From the NCBI GenBank assembly GCA_030529365.1, contig JAUMXB010000003.1, positions 91,849-155,848 of the forward strand: 64,000 bases of DNA, given 5' to 3'. Numbering within the stretch: the stretch's first letter is position 1; every line of letters starts with the position of its first letter. Shown in pieces: positions 34,821 to 44,347 of this stretch. Made by a program: the position numbers and the translations under genes. Source of the stretch: Cardiobacteriaceae bacterium (GTDB taxonomy: Bacteria > Pseudomonadota > Gammaproteobacteria > Cardiobacteriales > Cardiobacteriaceae). The notes below the pieces were generated by a model. It searched no databases and had not been told where the DNA came from. It saw only the letters and a list, made by a program, of their open reading frames with translations.

Positions 34821-36224
34821 GCGGTTTTTCTCGGGAGAAGTAAAGCCGCCGCCGAAGGCGACATTGAGGGCGACCCAGGCGAGGCGCTGTTGCAGGCTGG
34901 CTTGCAGGAGCTGGCTTTGCGTTTGCACGATTTCATCTTCGGCGTTGAGCAGGGCCAGTTCGGTTTCCAGACCGGCGCGGATGCGTTCGCGCACGGCCTT
35001 GTGCTGCTTGCGGGCGATGGCGAGGATGTCGCGTTGCCGTTTCTCGGCATCTGCCGCGGCTTGCCAGGCGGAAAGCGCGTCGGCCGCTTCGCGCAGCGCC
35101 TGATAGACGTTTTTGTTGTAGCGCGCGATTTGTTCGTTGTATTCCGCCTGCTTGTGTTCGAGATTGGCTTCGAGCGCGCCTGCGGTGAAGATGGGCAGGC
35201 TGATGCTGGGGAGCAGTGCGCCGATCATGTTGCGGCTGTTGGGAAAGTCGCCGATTTGCAGCACCGACCAGCCAGCCAGCGCGCTGATTTTGATGTTGGG
35301 ATAGAACCTGGCTTCGGCGGCTTTGACGAGATGGCCGCGCGCGAGTATGCCTTCGCGTTGCGCGGCGAGGTCGGGACGCTTGCCGAGAAGGTCGGCAGTG
35401 AGCGCCTGCACGGGCGGCGCGGGCAGGGCGCGCGCGGGTTCAGGCTGTAATCCGGCGAGCGCGGTCGGCGATTGTCCGCTGATCAGGGCGAGGCCGTGGC
35501 GGATTTGTTCGCCTTTGTGCTCGAGGTCGCGGATGGCGGCCTGCAATTGCTGCTCGGCCGATTGCAGGGGATAGAGCTGGCTGGGCGGCATGAGTCCGGC
35601 CTTGATGCGATCGTGCAGCAGGGGCACCTGCTTTTTCTTGATGGCAAGGCGCTTGTCGAGCAGGGCTTTTTGCGCGTCCAGGGTTTGCAGCTGGAGGTAC
35701 TGGGTGGCGACGGCCTGGGCGAGGACGAGACGGGTTTGCGCGATTTCGTAGGCAGTGGCCTGTTTTTTGCCGATGGCGGCAGCGAGTTCGTTTTTGTGCT
35801 CGCCCCAGAGATCCCAGCGCCATTGACCCTTGAGTTGCAGGGTGCCGTAGTCGATGGTGTCGCCGACGATATGCGAAAGGATGGGGTATTCGTTCAGGGC
35901 ATTGTGATGAATGGCGGCGCCAGTGGTGGAAAAGCCGGTTTGCACGCCGAGCTGCGAGGCGGCGAAGCCGCTCTGCGCTTCGGCCTGTTGCAGGCGGGCA
36001 AGCGCTGCGGCAAGGTCGGGCGATTGTTGCAGGGTGGTGTCGATGAGGCGGTTCAGGGTGGCGTCATCAAGCGCTTGCCACCAGGTGGGCGAGATGGGCG
36101 GCACGACGTGGCGGGCAAGATCGAGGGCATCGGCTTCCACGGGCTGCGCCAGTTCCTTTTCCGGGGGCGGCGTGGCGCAACCGGCGATAACGAGGGCGAG
36201 CAGCAAGGCGGTCAGGCGTTTCAT
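34797..36224 (-). CDS. Outer-membrane efflux lipoprotein (NodT/OprM family)
   Basis: This is the TolC-like outer-membrane channel of a tripartite pump. The 475-residue precursor has a lipobox (LALVIAGC, Cys at 16) and two OEP repeats (residues ~60-240 and ~270-460). Typical motifs are PTWWQALDDATLNRLI, GKRPDLAAQREGILA and FYPNIKISALAGW. The ATG at 36224 overlaps the stop of the adaptor gene (ATGA). The C-terminal residues RHDKISHQ and the stop come from an A-B element, so the original end has probably been replaced. Confidence 0.9.
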   Translation of the reverse strand: MKRLTALLLALVIAGCATPPPEKELAQPVEADALDLARHVVPPISPTWWQALDDATLNRLIDTTLQQSPDLAAALARLQQAEAQSGFAASQLGVQTGFSTTGAAIHHNALNEYPILSHIVGDTIDYGTLQLKGQWRWDLWGEHKNELAAAIGKKQATAYEIAQTRLVLAQAVATQYLQLQTLDAQKALLDKRLAIKKKQVPLLHDRIKAGLMPPSQLYPLQSAEQQLQAAIRDLEHKGEQIRHGLALISGQSPTALAGLQPEPARALPAPPVQALTADLLGKRPDLAAQREGILARGHLVKAAEARFYPNIKISALAGWSVLQIGDFPNSRNMIGALLPSISLPIFTAGALEANLEHKQAEYNEQIARYNKNVYQALREAADALSAWQAAADAEKRQRDILAIARKQHKAVRERIRAGLETELALLNAEDEIVQTQSQLLQASLQQRLAWVALNVAFGGGFTSPEKNRHDKISHQ

Positions 36225-37336
36225 GGCGCAACTCCCGCCTGCGTTTCCACGCTGGCTTCCACCGACATGCCGGGCAACAGGCGATCAGCTTCAGGCTGGC
36301 CGTCGTCGAGGAGGATTTTCACCGCGATGCGCTGCGCGACCTTGACGAAATTGCCGGAGCCGCTGTCGGCGCGGATGATGCTGAATTCGGCGGTCGAGGC
36401 TGGCGCCATGTCGCCGACCTTGCCGTGAAAGACGAGGCCGGGCAGGGCATCGACGCGGATGGTGGCCGTTTGGCCACGGCGGATGTTGGCGGTGTCGGCT
36501 TCCTTGAAGTTGGCGATGATCCAGCGCTCCGGCGGCACGATAAACATGAGCTGGCTGCCCGCGGTGACGAATTGCCCGGTTTTCACGCCGATTTCGCCGA
36601 GCTTGCCGTCGGCGGGCGCGAACACGGTGGTGTTGTCGAGATCGATGCGGGCGAGCGCCAGCATGGCGCGGGCGTTGTCGATACCGGCTTCCACGCCGGC
36701 TTTGCCGGTTTCCACGCCGAGAATGTCCTGCTCGGCTGCGGTGTACTGGGCTTTCGCCTGGGCAAGGGCAGCCTCGGCCTGCTCCAGGGCGCTGACAGCC
36801 TGGTCGATTTCGCGTTTGGCAATGCCGGCGCTGCCGCGCACGCTGTTGATGCGGGCGAGGTTGGCAGCGGCGAGGTCGCGCTGCACTTCGGCAAGATGAA
36901 TGGCGGTTTTGCGGGCATCGATGCCGGCCTGTGCGGAGACGCGGCTCTGCCCGATCTTGTCGCGCCCGCTTTCCTGTCCGGCGACGCCGGCTTCGGCCTG
37001 CGCGACGCGCGCGGCATAGGGCGCGTCGTCAATTTTCACCAGCGCCTGCCCGGCCTTGACGTCGGCAAAGTCGCCCACCAGCACTTCTTTCACGTAGCCG
37101 CTCACTTTCGGGCTGATCGGCGTGGTATGGCCGCGGACGTAGGCGTTGTTGGTGGAGACGATGCTTGAGGTAAACGGCGGCAGCTTCCAGGCATAGAGCA
37201 CGGCGAGCACGCCGGCAATCAGGGCGATGACGAACAGGAAAGTGCCGAGCAGGCTGCGCTTTGGTGGTTGCCAGCTGTCGCTTGCAGGCGTTACGGGTTC
37301 GGGCGGAAGATCGGGAGTGTCTTCTGTATGGCTCAT
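36221..37336 (-). CDS. HlyD/EmrA-family membrane fusion protein
   Basis: This is the periplasmic adaptor linking the DHA2 pump to the outer-membrane channel. The 371-residue protein has a single N-terminal membrane segment (residues ~30-50). A split biotinyl-lipoyl domain (YVRGHTTPISPKVSGYVKEVLVGDFADVKAGQALVKIDD … FAPADGKLGEIGVKTGQFV) surrounds a long coiled-coil hairpin (~100-225), and a beta-barrel follows. It matches EmrA-like proteins rather than RND adaptors, because it has a membrane anchor instead of a lipobox. It begins 18 bp after the MFS gene. Confidence 0.88.
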   Translation of the reverse strand: MSHTEDTPDLPPEPVTPASDSWQPPKRSLLGTFLFVIALIAGVLAVLYAWKLPPFTSSIVSTNNAYVRGHTTPISPKVSGYVKEVLVGDFADVKAGQALVKIDDAPYAARVAQAEAGVAGQESGRDKIGQSRVSAQAGIDARKTAIHLAEVQRDLAAANLARINSVRGSAGIAKREIDQAVSALEQAEAALAQAKAQYTAAEQDILGVETGKAGVEAGIDNARAMLALARIDLDNTTVFAPADGKLGEIGVKTGQFVTAGSQLMFIVPPERWIIANFKEADTANIRRGQTATIRVDALPGLVFHGKVGDMAPASTAEFSIIRADSGSGNFVKVAQRIAVKILLDDGQPEADRLLPGMSVEASVETQAGVAP

Positions 37337-37354
37337 GAGGATTCCTGGTTGTTT

Positions 37355-39013
37355 TTATAGGTTGAGCATGGCAAACAGCCGTTTTTTCTCTTCGGCGATG
37401 ATGTCGATGCGCCGGTAGCGGCGGTATGCCCAGAGGGATGCGGTAATGAGAAAGGCGGCAAAGGCCAGCGCGCCGATCAGGGTGAAAAAGTCCTGATAGG
37501 CCATCACGGCGGCTTCGCGCACGGCCTGCGAGGTGAGCATGCTGGCTGCCTTGCCTTGCAGGACGGCGGGATCGCTGCTGTGGGCGGCATGCTGGTAGGC
37601 AAATGCTTGCAGGGTTTGGGCAACAGCGGGGTCGGTGAGCGTGAAGTGCTGGGTGATGTCTGCCAGATGAACGCGGGTGCGGATGGTAAGAAAGGCGCTG
37701 AAGATCGCGGCGCCCGCGAGGCCGCCCAGGGTTTGCGCGATGCCGAAGACGGCGGAAAAGCTCATGAGATATTGCGGGCCTTTGGCAAGCGCGCGCACCA
37801 GCCCTTCCAGCAGCATGGGGCCAAGAAAGTACAGCGTGGAAAAGGCGATGATGGCCTGGCTGGCATAGAGCTGCACGGGGCGGGTTTGCGTGCCCACATC
37901 CATGTCCAGCCACGCGCCGGCGGCAATGCCCAGCAGGGCAACGACCACGGGGCGGCGGATGTCGTCCACATCGAGGCGCACCAGGCTCATGACGACGCCA
38001 AGCGCCGAGGCGGCAAAGACGATTCCGTAAAACGTGGTCATTTGCGCGCTGCCCATGCCCAGCGTGGCCATGAGTCCGGCAGCGCCCACGGTGTGCTCGG
38101 AAGTGAGCAGGCGGACGACGGCGCTGGTGAGCGCAAAGGCGGCAATCTGCGGCATCGACATCCAGCGCCAGTCCAGCATGGGATTTTTGCGGTGTGCTTC
38201 GATGAGCAGCGCCGTGCCGCTCATCGCCATGCCGCCAGCCAGCAGCCAGCCCAGCCATGGCGTATCCCACCAGACGATGCGCCCCTGCACCATGAAGGCG
38301 CAAAGCAGCGCCGCGCCACCGGCGAACAGCGTGAAGCTGAGCCAGTCGAGCGCGGTGAGCGCGGGTTCCTGCGGGCCGGGCGGAATGGGCAGCCAATAGA
38401 CGAAAGCCATGGAAAGCAGGGTGAGGCCGAGGAGCAGCCAGAAAATGGCGGTGATATGGCCATCGGCAAAAAGCGCGGGCAGGATGGCCTGGGCCAGCGG
38501 CATGCCGAGCTGCATCACGCCAAGCCCGAGGAGCACGCCCGCAAGTTTCTGCTGGCCGCTGAAGGTCTGCATCATGTAGAACATCGACAGCACCATCAGT
38601 CCGCTCGCCGCCACGCCGGCAAAGCCGCGAGCGAGCAGTTCGGCAACATAGCCGGGAAAGACGAGTTGCAGCACGTTGCCGAGGAGCAGAAAACCGAGCA
38701 CCCAGCGCACGAAGCGCTGCAAGCCGAAATGCTGGCGGATCTTGAAAAAGAGGATGCTCATGCAGGCGTAGGTCATGTAATAGGCGACCTGAATCCAGCC
38801 GCCTTCCTGCAAGGTAAGCCCCAGCTCGCCGCGCAACTGGGGCAGGGCAGCCATGAGCAGGCCGTTTTGCAGGCCGGCAACCAGCGACAGGAAAAGGCCG
38901 ACCAGCAGATAGGCCACGCGCCGCACACCGGGATGGTCGGGCGAGGCGGGCGAACCGGACATGATGGGCTGTTCGTGCGGCTTGAAACGGTAGCCGTCGG
39001 AGACGAAGGTCAT
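37355..39013 (-). CDS. DHA2-type MFS multidrug exporter (EmrB-like)
   Basis: The 552-residue protein has about 14 hydrophobic segments, as in DHA2 exporters, including an opening GLFLSLVAGLQNGLLMAALPQLRGELG and the helix-4 region GWIQVAYYMTYA. The loop 2-3 motif is weak (FFKIRQHFGLQRFV), placing it nearer to the inner-membrane partners of EmrA/FarA-like adaptors than to classical drug pumps. Gene order MFS-adaptor-channel gives a complete tripartite export operon. The export substrate is unknown; fatty acids or drugs are possible. An internal ATG at codon 18 is an alternative start. Confidence 0.85.
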   Translation of the reverse strand: MTFVSDGYRFKPHEQPIMSGSPASPDHPGVRRVAYLLVGLFLSLVAGLQNGLLMAALPQLRGELGLTLQEGGWIQVAYYMTYACMSILFFKIRQHFGLQRFVRWVLGFLLLGNVLQLVFPGYVAELLARGFAGVAASGLMVLSMFYMMQTFSGQQKLAGVLLGLGVMQLGMPLAQAILPALFADGHITAIFWLLLGLTLLSMAFVYWLPIPPGPQEPALTALDWLSFTLFAGGAALLCAFMVQGRIVWWDTPWLGWLLAGGMAMSGTALLIEAHRKNPMLDWRWMSMPQIAAFALTSAVVRLLTSEHTVGAAGLMATLGMGSAQMTTFYGIVFAASALGVVMSLVRLDVDDIRRPVVVALLGIAAGAWLDMDVGTQTRPVQLYASQAIIAFSTLYFLGPMLLEGLVRALAKGPQYLMSFSAVFGIAQTLGGLAGAAIFSAFLTIRTRVHLADITQHFTLTDPAVAQTLQAFAYQHAAHSSDPAVLQGKAASMLTSQAVREAAVMAYQDFFTLIGALAFAAFLITASLWAYRRYRRIDIIAEEKKRLFAMLNL

Positions 39014-39105
39014 GATCCCAGGCAGATTACAAGAAAGGCGACATTATAGGCGCTGCGCCAGCAGTGGGGGCAACACTTTTGGTTAGGTTCGTTTTTTATA
39101 AAATG

Positions 39106-39194
39106 ATCAAAAATAGTTATTTTTTACCATGAATAAGCGCTTATAATGAGAAAATTTATCGTAACAAGCGCTTTTTTATGAGAAATTTTCTCAT
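39106..39194 (+). repeat. A-B element, copy 16
   Basis: A boxes lie at 39135-39142 and 39166-39173. This is one of the best copies, with left tail CAAAAATAGTTATTTTTTACC and two B boxes (TGAGAAAATTTATCG and TGAGAAATTTTCTCA). The TAA stop of the DUF1289 gene (39194-39196) touches its right end. Confidence 0.92.
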
Positions 39195-39547
39195 TATGAT
39201 ATTGCAGGAATATCCGGGAACAGGGCGAGCTGGGGATTGTCGTCATCCGCTGGTGTCGCGGGCGCGCGGAGAAAATGCGGCACGGCATCCTGCGCGGGCG
39301 GGAAAAGCTCGAATTGCTGGACGGGGCGCTTTTTGCCGCCTTGCTGCCGCAGCCAGGCTTCGCGACGGTAAAGCAGGCGACGTTTGTGGCTACGGCGCAG
39401 AATGGCGCGTTTTCCCTCGTCGTCAGCCTCATCCCATGCCGAGCGTTCGGCGATGCTGCGAAAGCACACCTGGCAAATTTTCTGGCGACTAAAGCGGCAA
39501 ACCTGTTGGCAGGGATTCTGGATGGCGAAATATTCGAGCTGGTTCAT
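39194..39547 (-). CDS. DUF1289 domain protein
   Basis: The 117-residue protein carries the DUF1289 cysteine motif near its N-terminus (NPCQQVCRFSRQKICQVCFRSIAERSAWDEADDEGKRAI), four cysteines that probably bind zinc or an Fe-S cluster. DUF1289 proteins are otherwise uncharacterised and usually ~60-90 residues. This one has an extra basic and Pro-rich tail (RRSHKRRLLYRREAWLRQQ … FELFPPAQDAVPHFL). It is divergent from the NDUFA9-like gene. Confidence 0.8.
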   Translation of the reverse strand: MNQLEYFAIQNPCQQVCRFSRQKICQVCFRSIAERSAWDEADDEGKRAILRRSHKRRLLYRREAWLRQQGGKKRPVQQFELFPPAQDAVPHFLRAPATPADDDNPQLALFPDIPAIS

Positions 39548-39649
39548 TGCGGATCATGCTGTTGACGGGGCCGGGCATGGCGAAACATGCGTGCCGGGGG
39601 CGGATTGTGGTATTTTGCCACGTTCGCCGTAATCGCAGGAGGTTTTCCC

Positions 39650-40504
39650 ATGCACATTGCCATCAGTGGCGGCCGCGGATTCGTGGGCCGTGCGCTGGCG
39701 CAACGCCTGGCCGGCAAGGGTCACGGGATCGGCATCCTGTCGCGGGCATCCGGTGAAGACGCGCGGGTGACGGCTGTCGATTATGAGAACGATGCATCCC
39801 TTTTCGCCGCCTTGCAGGGCAAGGACGCGCTGGTGAATCTCGTCGGGATTTTGCACGCACGCGATGCGGCAACTTTCGATGCCGTGCATCACCAATTGCC
39901 GCTGCGCCTGCTGCGGCAGGCGGCGCGCGCCGGTATTCGCGACATGCTGCACATGTCGGCATTGGGCGCAAGCCCGACCGCGCCCAGCGCCTATCTGCAA
40001 AGCAAGGCGGCGGGCGAGCGCGCGCTGTTTGCCGAAGGCCGGCGTCTTGGCGTGCGCGTGGTGGTGATGCGGCCGTCGGTGATTTTCGGGGAAGACGAAG
40101 GCTTTTTTCATATTTTTGGCAAATGGCTGAAGAGATTGCCGCTGATGCCGCTGCCGTGCGCGCAGGCGATGTTCCAGCCGGTAGCGGTGGAAGATGTGGC
40201 GGCGGCTTTTGACTGGGCGCTGGAATCGTCAGTCGATCAGAAAGCCTTTGCCCTCGGAGGCCCGGAGACAATGACGTTGCACGAAGCACTTCTGCGCATC
40301 TGTGCGGCCAACGGCTGGCGGCGGCGCATCGTGCCCCTGCCGGACATGCTTGCCAGATGGCAGGCACGCGCGGGGGACTGGCTGCCCGGCGCGCCGTTTA
40401 CTTACGACAATTACCTCAGCATGCAAATCCCCAACATCACGGACGATAATCCCTGGCCGCTGATGGGGATTGTGCCGCATCCGGTAAAAATTCCCGTTTT
40501 TTGA
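39650..40504 (+). CDS. NAD(P)-binding Rossmann protein, complex I NDUFA9-like
   Basis: The 284-residue protein is an atypical short-chain dehydrogenase. The nucleotide motif appears as ISGGRGFVGRALAQRLAGKGHGIGILSR, followed by LVNLVGILHARDAATFDAVHHQLPLRLL and the YxxxK-like YLQSKAAGERAL. It matches the NDUFA9-like group, which supports respiratory complex I or quinone-related processes in some organisms; the bacterial role is unclear. An AGGAGG sits 7 bases before the ATG at 39650, which fixes the start. Its stop codon lies at the edge of an A-B element. Confidence 0.8.
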   Translation: MHIAISGGRGFVGRALAQRLAGKGHGIGILSRASGEDARVTAVDYENDASLFAALQGKDALVNLVGILHARDAATFDAVHHQLPLRLLRQAARAGIRDMLHMSALGASPTAPSAYLQSKAAGERALFAEGRRLGVRVVVMRPSVIFGEDEGFFHIFGKWLKRLPLMPLPCAQAMFQPVAVEDVAAAFDWALESSVDQKAFALGGPETMTLHEALLRICAANGWRRRIVPLPDMLARWQARAGDWLPGAPFTYDNYLSMQIPNITDDNPWPLMGIVPHPVKIPVF

Positions 40505-40562
40505 TGAATAACAAGCGCTTTTTACCGCAACAAGCGCTTCATGATGAGAAAATTTTTCATTT
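40497..40562. repeat. A-B element, copy 17 (19-bp variant)
   Basis: A boxes lie at 40513-40520 and 40532-40539, only 19 bp apart, so a B box has been lost between them. A B-like TGAGAAAATTTTTCA follows. The preceding CDS stop (40502-40504) lies in the left end and uup starts 13 bp after the right end. Confidence 0.8.
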
Positions 40563-40575
40563 ATAAAGGTTAGCT

Positions 40576-42480
40576 ATGGCATTGCTCGTCGCACGACAAC
40601 TTTCTCTCGCCTTTGGTCACCGTCCACTGCTGGACGACGTGAATTTTGCCCTCGAGCGCGGCGACCGCGTTGCGCTTCTGGGGCGCAACGGCGAAGGCAA
40701 ATCCACGCTGCTCAACGTGCTGCGCGGCGCGCAAACGCCGGATGATGGCGAAGTGCAAAAAGAGAGCGGCGTGCAGGTGGCGTGGTTGCCGCAGGATCCG
40801 CCGGCGGCGGACGCGCGCACCGTGCGCGATGTGGTGGCGGACGGCATTGCCGAAGTCTTTCAGCTGCTTGGCGAATATCAGGCGCTCCTTGAACACCCGC
40901 ATGATGATGCGGCGCTTGCCGCGCTTGAAGCAGCGATCAGCGCTGCCGATGGCTGGAATGCCGAAGCGCGCTTGGCGCAAATGCTCACCCGCTTCGAACT
41001 GGACGGCAACGCGAAAATGGCTGATCTCTCCGGTGGCTGGCGGCGGCGCGTGTGGCTTGCGCGCGTGCTCATTGCCAGGCCCGACGTGCTGCTGCTGGAC
41101 GAGCCGACCAACCATCTCGACATGGGCGCGATTGCCTGGCTGGAAGGCGTGCTCAAAAGCTTTCCTGGCGCGGTGATTTTCGTCACCCACGATCGCGCCT
41201 TTTTGCAAAACGTCGCCAACCGCATCTGGGAACTCGATCGCGGGCGGCTGCTCGACGTGAAAAGCGATTACCGCCGCTTCCTGCAAACGCGCGAGGAAAT
41301 GCAGCATGCCGAGGCGGAAGCGCAGGCGAGGTTCGACAAAAAGCTCGCCGAAGAAGAGAAATGGATACGCCAGGGCATCAAGGCGCGGCGCACCCGCAAC
41401 GAAGGGCGCGTGCGCGCCCTGAAAGCCATGCGCGCCGAACGCGCGGCGCGCGTATCGCGCCAGGGCAAGGCCACCTTGCGGCTCGATGCCGGAGAGCGCA
41501 GCGGCCAGCAGGTGATCGTCGCCGAAAACGTGCGCTTTGCCCATCCCGGCGCGCCGGATTTGATTCGCGATTTCACGGACATCATCGAGCGCGGCGAAAA
41601 GATCGGCCTCGTGGGCGCCAACGGCGTCGGCAAGACCACGCTCCTGAAGCTGCTGCTAGGCGAACTGCTTCCACAAAGCGGTACGCTGCGCCACGGCACG
41701 CAGTTGCAGGTCGCCTATTTCGACCAGCTGCGCGCGCAGCTCGATGAAAACGCAACCCTGCGCGACAGCGTGGGCGAAGGCAGCGAATATGTGGAAATCG
41801 GCGGCGTGCGCAAACATATCGCAAGCTATCTGCAAGACTTCCTCTTTCCGCCGGAACGCTGGCAAACGCCGGTATCCGCGCTTTCCGGCGGAGAACGCGC
41901 CCGTCTTCTCTTGGCGCGCCTGTTTGCGCAACCGGCGAACGTCCTGGTGCTTGACGAGCCGACCAACGATCTCGATATCGAAACCCTGGAACTCCTGGAA
42001 GAAGTGCTCGCCGACTATCCGGGCACGGTGCTTTTGGTCAGCCACGATCGCGCCTTTCTTGATGCCGTGGTCACAAGGCTTTGGGTGTTCAACCAGGCGA
42101 AAAACCGTATAGAGCACATCTATGGCGGCTTTGACGACTGGTTGCGCCAGGGCGGCACTCTTGAACAACTGGAAGCGGCAAAGGCGATGCCGGAAAAGCC
42201 CGCCCAGGCCGCGCCGCAGGCGAAAGCGGCGGTTGAAACCAAAACGGAAGGAAAAGTGCGCCTTTCCTACAAATACCAGCGTGAACTCGATGAAATGCCG
42301 GCGAAAATCGAGGCGGCGGAAGCGACGGTCGCCGCGCTTTCCGCAAACGTGCAGGAAAGCGCTTTTTACGAAAAAAGCGCGGAAGAACAGGCGCAAACCT
42401 TTGCCGAACTGGAAAAGGCGCAGCAAACGCTCGATGCGCTGATGGAGCGCTGGATGCAGCTGGAAAGCGGCGAAGTGTGA
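40576..42480 (+). CDS. uup: ABC-F family ATPase Uup
   Basis: Uup is a soluble ABC-F protein that binds ribosomes and DNA and limits precise excision of transposons. The 634 residues contain two ABC cassettes: Walker A GRNGEGKST with LSGGWRRRVWLARVL and LLLDEPTNHLD, then GANGVGKTT with LSGGERARLLLARLF and LVLDEPTNDLD. A P-site tRNA interaction linker lies between them. The C-terminal ~90 residues (SYKYQRELDEMPAKIEAAEATVAAL) form the coiled-coil DNA-binding domain typical of Uup. An imperfect GCGCAGG/CCTGCGC hairpin follows the stop. Confidence 0.93.
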   Translation: MALLVARQLSLAFGHRPLLDDVNFALERGDRVALLGRNGEGKSTLLNVLRGAQTPDDGEVQKESGVQVAWLPQDPPAADARTVRDVVADGIAEVFQLLGEYQALLEHPHDDAALAALEAAISAADGWNAEARLAQMLTRFELDGNAKMADLSGGWRRRVWLARVLIARPDVLLLDEPTNHLDMGAIAWLEGVLKSFPGAVIFVTHDRAFLQNVANRIWELDRGRLLDVKSDYRRFLQTREEMQHAEAEAQARFDKKLAEEEKWIRQGIKARRTRNEGRVRALKAMRAERAARVSRQGKATLRLDAGERSGQQVIVAENVRFAHPGAPDLIRDFTDIIERGEKIGLVGANGVGKTTLLKLLLGELLPQSGTLRHGTQLQVAYFDQLRAQLDENATLRDSVGEGSEYVEIGGVRKHIASYLQDFLFPPERWQTPVSALSGGERARLLLARLFAQPANVLVLDEPTNDLDIETLELLEEVLADYPGTVLLVSHDRAFLDAVVTRLWVFNQAKNRIEHIYGGFDDWLRQGGTLEQLEAAKAMPEKPAQAAPQAKAAVETKTEGKVRLSYKYQRELDEMPAKIEAAEATVAALSANVQESAFYEKSAEEQAQTFAELEKAQQTLDALMERWMQLESGEV

Positions 42481-42569
42481 CGCGCAGGTCGCGCTTCAGA
42501 AGCCTGCGCGGCGTGATGACCGCGAGTTGCGCTTGTTTTTGGGCTAATTCATAAAAATCGCGTTTATGG

Positions 42570-42649
42570 CGTGTTTTTATCACCAATAAGCGCTTATCGT
42601 GAGAAATTTTTGCACGATAAGCGCTTATTGGTGAGAAAATTTCTCATTG
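42570..42649. repeat. A-B element, copy 18
   Basis: A boxes lie at 42588-42595 and 42619-42626. Half B boxes are at both ends and there is no clear AT tail. The TGA stop of the convergent yggU gene (42644-42646) is embedded in the right B box. Confidence 0.88.
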
Positions 42650-42952
42650 TGATGAGTTTTCAGGAATCTGCCAGTCTGCCGGGATTTGCGCGGGATGATG
42701 GATGGCGATGATTTTCATGGGGCTGCGTTCCCCGCTTTCAACGCTGACATCGCGTTTGCCGACGCCAAAGAGCTTCGCGAGCCATTTGCACAGATAGGCG
42801 TTGGCCTTGCCGTCTTCCGGTGCGGCCGTGATGGCGAGTTTGATGCGGCCGTCGTGGATGCCCTGATATTGGTCACGGCTGGCGCGCGCGGTGATTTTCA
42901 CCGCGAGCATCAGGGTGTTGCCCTGCCAGCGCGCCGGATGATCATTGTCCAT
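42644..42952 (-). CDS. yggU: DUF167 (YggU) family protein
   Basis: The 102-residue protein matches YggU/DUF167: LAVKITARASRDQYQGIHDGRIKLAITAAPEDGKANAYLCKWLAKLFGVGKRDVSVESGERSPMKII. The KANxxLxxxLAK core is conserved. Its biochemical role is unknown in any species. It is last in the proC-yggT-yggU cluster, starting 2 bp after the yggT stop. The stop codon is supplied by an A-B element. Confidence 0.88.
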   Translation of the reverse strand: MDNDHPARWQGNTLMLAVKITARASRDQYQGIHDGRIKLAITAAPEDGKANAYLCKWLAKLFGVGKRDVSVESGERSPMKIIAIHHPAQIPADWQIPENSSQ

Positions 42953-42953
42953 G

Positions 42954-43508
42954 TCAGAAGTGGCCGCCGATCATGGCAAAAGCAATGTGGAAGGAGAGTT
43001 TGCCAAGCGCGTATTTGCCGAACTGCACGCCAAAAAGCACGATGATGGGGCTGAAATCGAGGCCGCCGAAGGAGGGGATGATGCGGCGCAAGGGGGCCAT
43101 GATCCATTCGTTGCAGGCGAGCATGAGCTGCATCAGCGGCTGGCGCGGGTCGGTTTGCAGCCACGATCCGATGACGACGATGATGAGCGAATACATGACG
43201 AGATCGAGCCAGGTGCCGAAGAAGAGTTGCAGAGTGCCGATGATGAGTGCGGCCGGCAGAGGCAGGGGCAGCGGGCGGGTCAGCAGAAAGGCGGCGAGAA
43301 TGGCGATGATGAGCGCGACGATGAGGGCACCGATATCCCGGCGCCGCGCAGGAATGAGGCGGGAAAACGGCAGCACGACGGGGTTGGTGAGCTGGTTGAT
43401 TTTTTCCAGGATGGGGTTGCGGCCAAGGCGGTAGGCATTGGCATGGAAACGGATGAGGAAAACGGCGATGACGAGCTGGACGAGAAAATGGATGGGGTCG
43501 AAGTTCAT
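42954..43508 (-). CDS. yggT: YggT family membrane protein
   Basis: The 184-residue protein has two YGGT repeats, each with a pair of hydrophobic segments. The marker sequences are NPVVLPFSRLIPARRRDIGALIVALI in the first and NEWIMAPLRRIIPSFGGLDFSPIIVLFGVQF in the second. Members are implicated in osmotic tolerance or membrane organisation, without a defined activity. It overlaps the proC stop by an ATGA junction. Confidence 0.88.
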   Translation of the reverse strand: MNFDPIHFLVQLVIAVFLIRFHANAYRLGRNPILEKINQLTNPVVLPFSRLIPARRRDIGALIVALIIAILAAFLLTRPLPLPLPAALIIGTLQLFFGTWLDLVMYSLIIVVIGSWLQTDPRQPLMQLMLACNEWIMAPLRRIIPSFGGLDFSPIIVLFGVQFGKYALGKLSFHIAFAMIGGHF

Positions 43509-44347
43509 TGCCAGTCTCCGGTGAGTTCGTCGTTGATGGCCCGGCTGCGGCTCACCACGGCGTCCATGGCGCGGGCAACGAGCTGGTCAAGATGTTGTTC
43601 GTCAAAAATTTTGATGGCCTGTTCGGTGGTGCCCTGCGGAACGGCAATGCCTTTGACGAAGGCGGAGAAGTCGGTATGTTTTTCTTCGTCCATGGCAAGC
43701 GTTGCCGCGCCAAGGGCGGTGAGGCTGATGATGTCGTAGAGTTCGTCTTTTTCAAAGCCGTAGCTTTCGCCCGCGGCCATCATCGCCTGCATGAAGCGGA
43801 AGAAATAGGCGATGCCGGAGCCGGAAAGGGCGATGAAGCCGTCCATTTGCGTTTCGTCGTCAAGCCAGGCGGTGGAGCCGACGGCGGAAAAGATTTCTTC
43901 GATGACGGCTTCGTCGGCCTCATCGAGTTCGTCTTCGGTATAAAGGCCGGTGAGCGCGGCCTGCACGCTGGCGGCGACGTTGGGCATGGCGCGCACCAGC
44001 GTGATGTCGTCGCCAAGGAGCTTGCGGTAGTCGGCGAGCTGGATGCCGGCGGCAACGGAAATGACGACCTGCGCGTTGAAAGGATATTCGCGGATCTCTT
44101 CCAGCACGTCGCGTATTTGCTGCGGCTTGACGGCAAGGATGAGGTAGTCGGCATTTTCGCAAAGCCAGCGGTTGTCGGCGCGGCAATCGATGCCAAAGCG
44201 CTTGCTGACGGCAGCGGCGCTTTTTGCGTCGTGCGTGCTGGCGATGAGATTTTTCGGCGAGAAACCGGCCTCGGGCTGAAGCAGACCGGCAATGAGCGCG
44301 CCAGCCAGGTGGCCTGCGCCGAGAAAGCCTATGGTGGGAGAAGACAT
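43505..44347 (-). CDS. proC: Pyrroline-5-carboxylate reductase
   Basis: ProC makes proline from pyrroline-5-carboxylate with NAD(P)H. The 280-residue protein has the Rossmann motif GFLGAGHLAGALIAGLL at residues 7-23, LILAVKPQQIRDVL, VRAMPNVAASVQAALTGLY, and the C-terminal dimer domain FIALSGSGIAYFFRFMQAMMAAGESYGF … TALGAATLAM. yggS, which often precedes proC, is missing; instead the divergent pilT gene lies 112 bp upstream. Confidence 0.94.
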   Translation of the reverse strand: MSSPTIGFLGAGHLAGALIAGLLQPEAGFSPKNLIASTHDAKSAAAVSKRFGIDCRADNRWLCENADYLILAVKPQQIRDVLEEIREYPFNAQVVISVAAGIQLADYRKLLGDDITLVRAMPNVAASVQAALTGLYTEDELDEADEAVIEEIFSAVGSTAWLDDETQMDGFIALSGSGIAYFFRFMQAMMAAGESYGFEKDELYDIISLTALGAATLAMDEEKHTDFSAFVKGIAVPQGTTEQAIKIFDEQHLDQLVARAMDAVVSRSRAINDELTGDWQ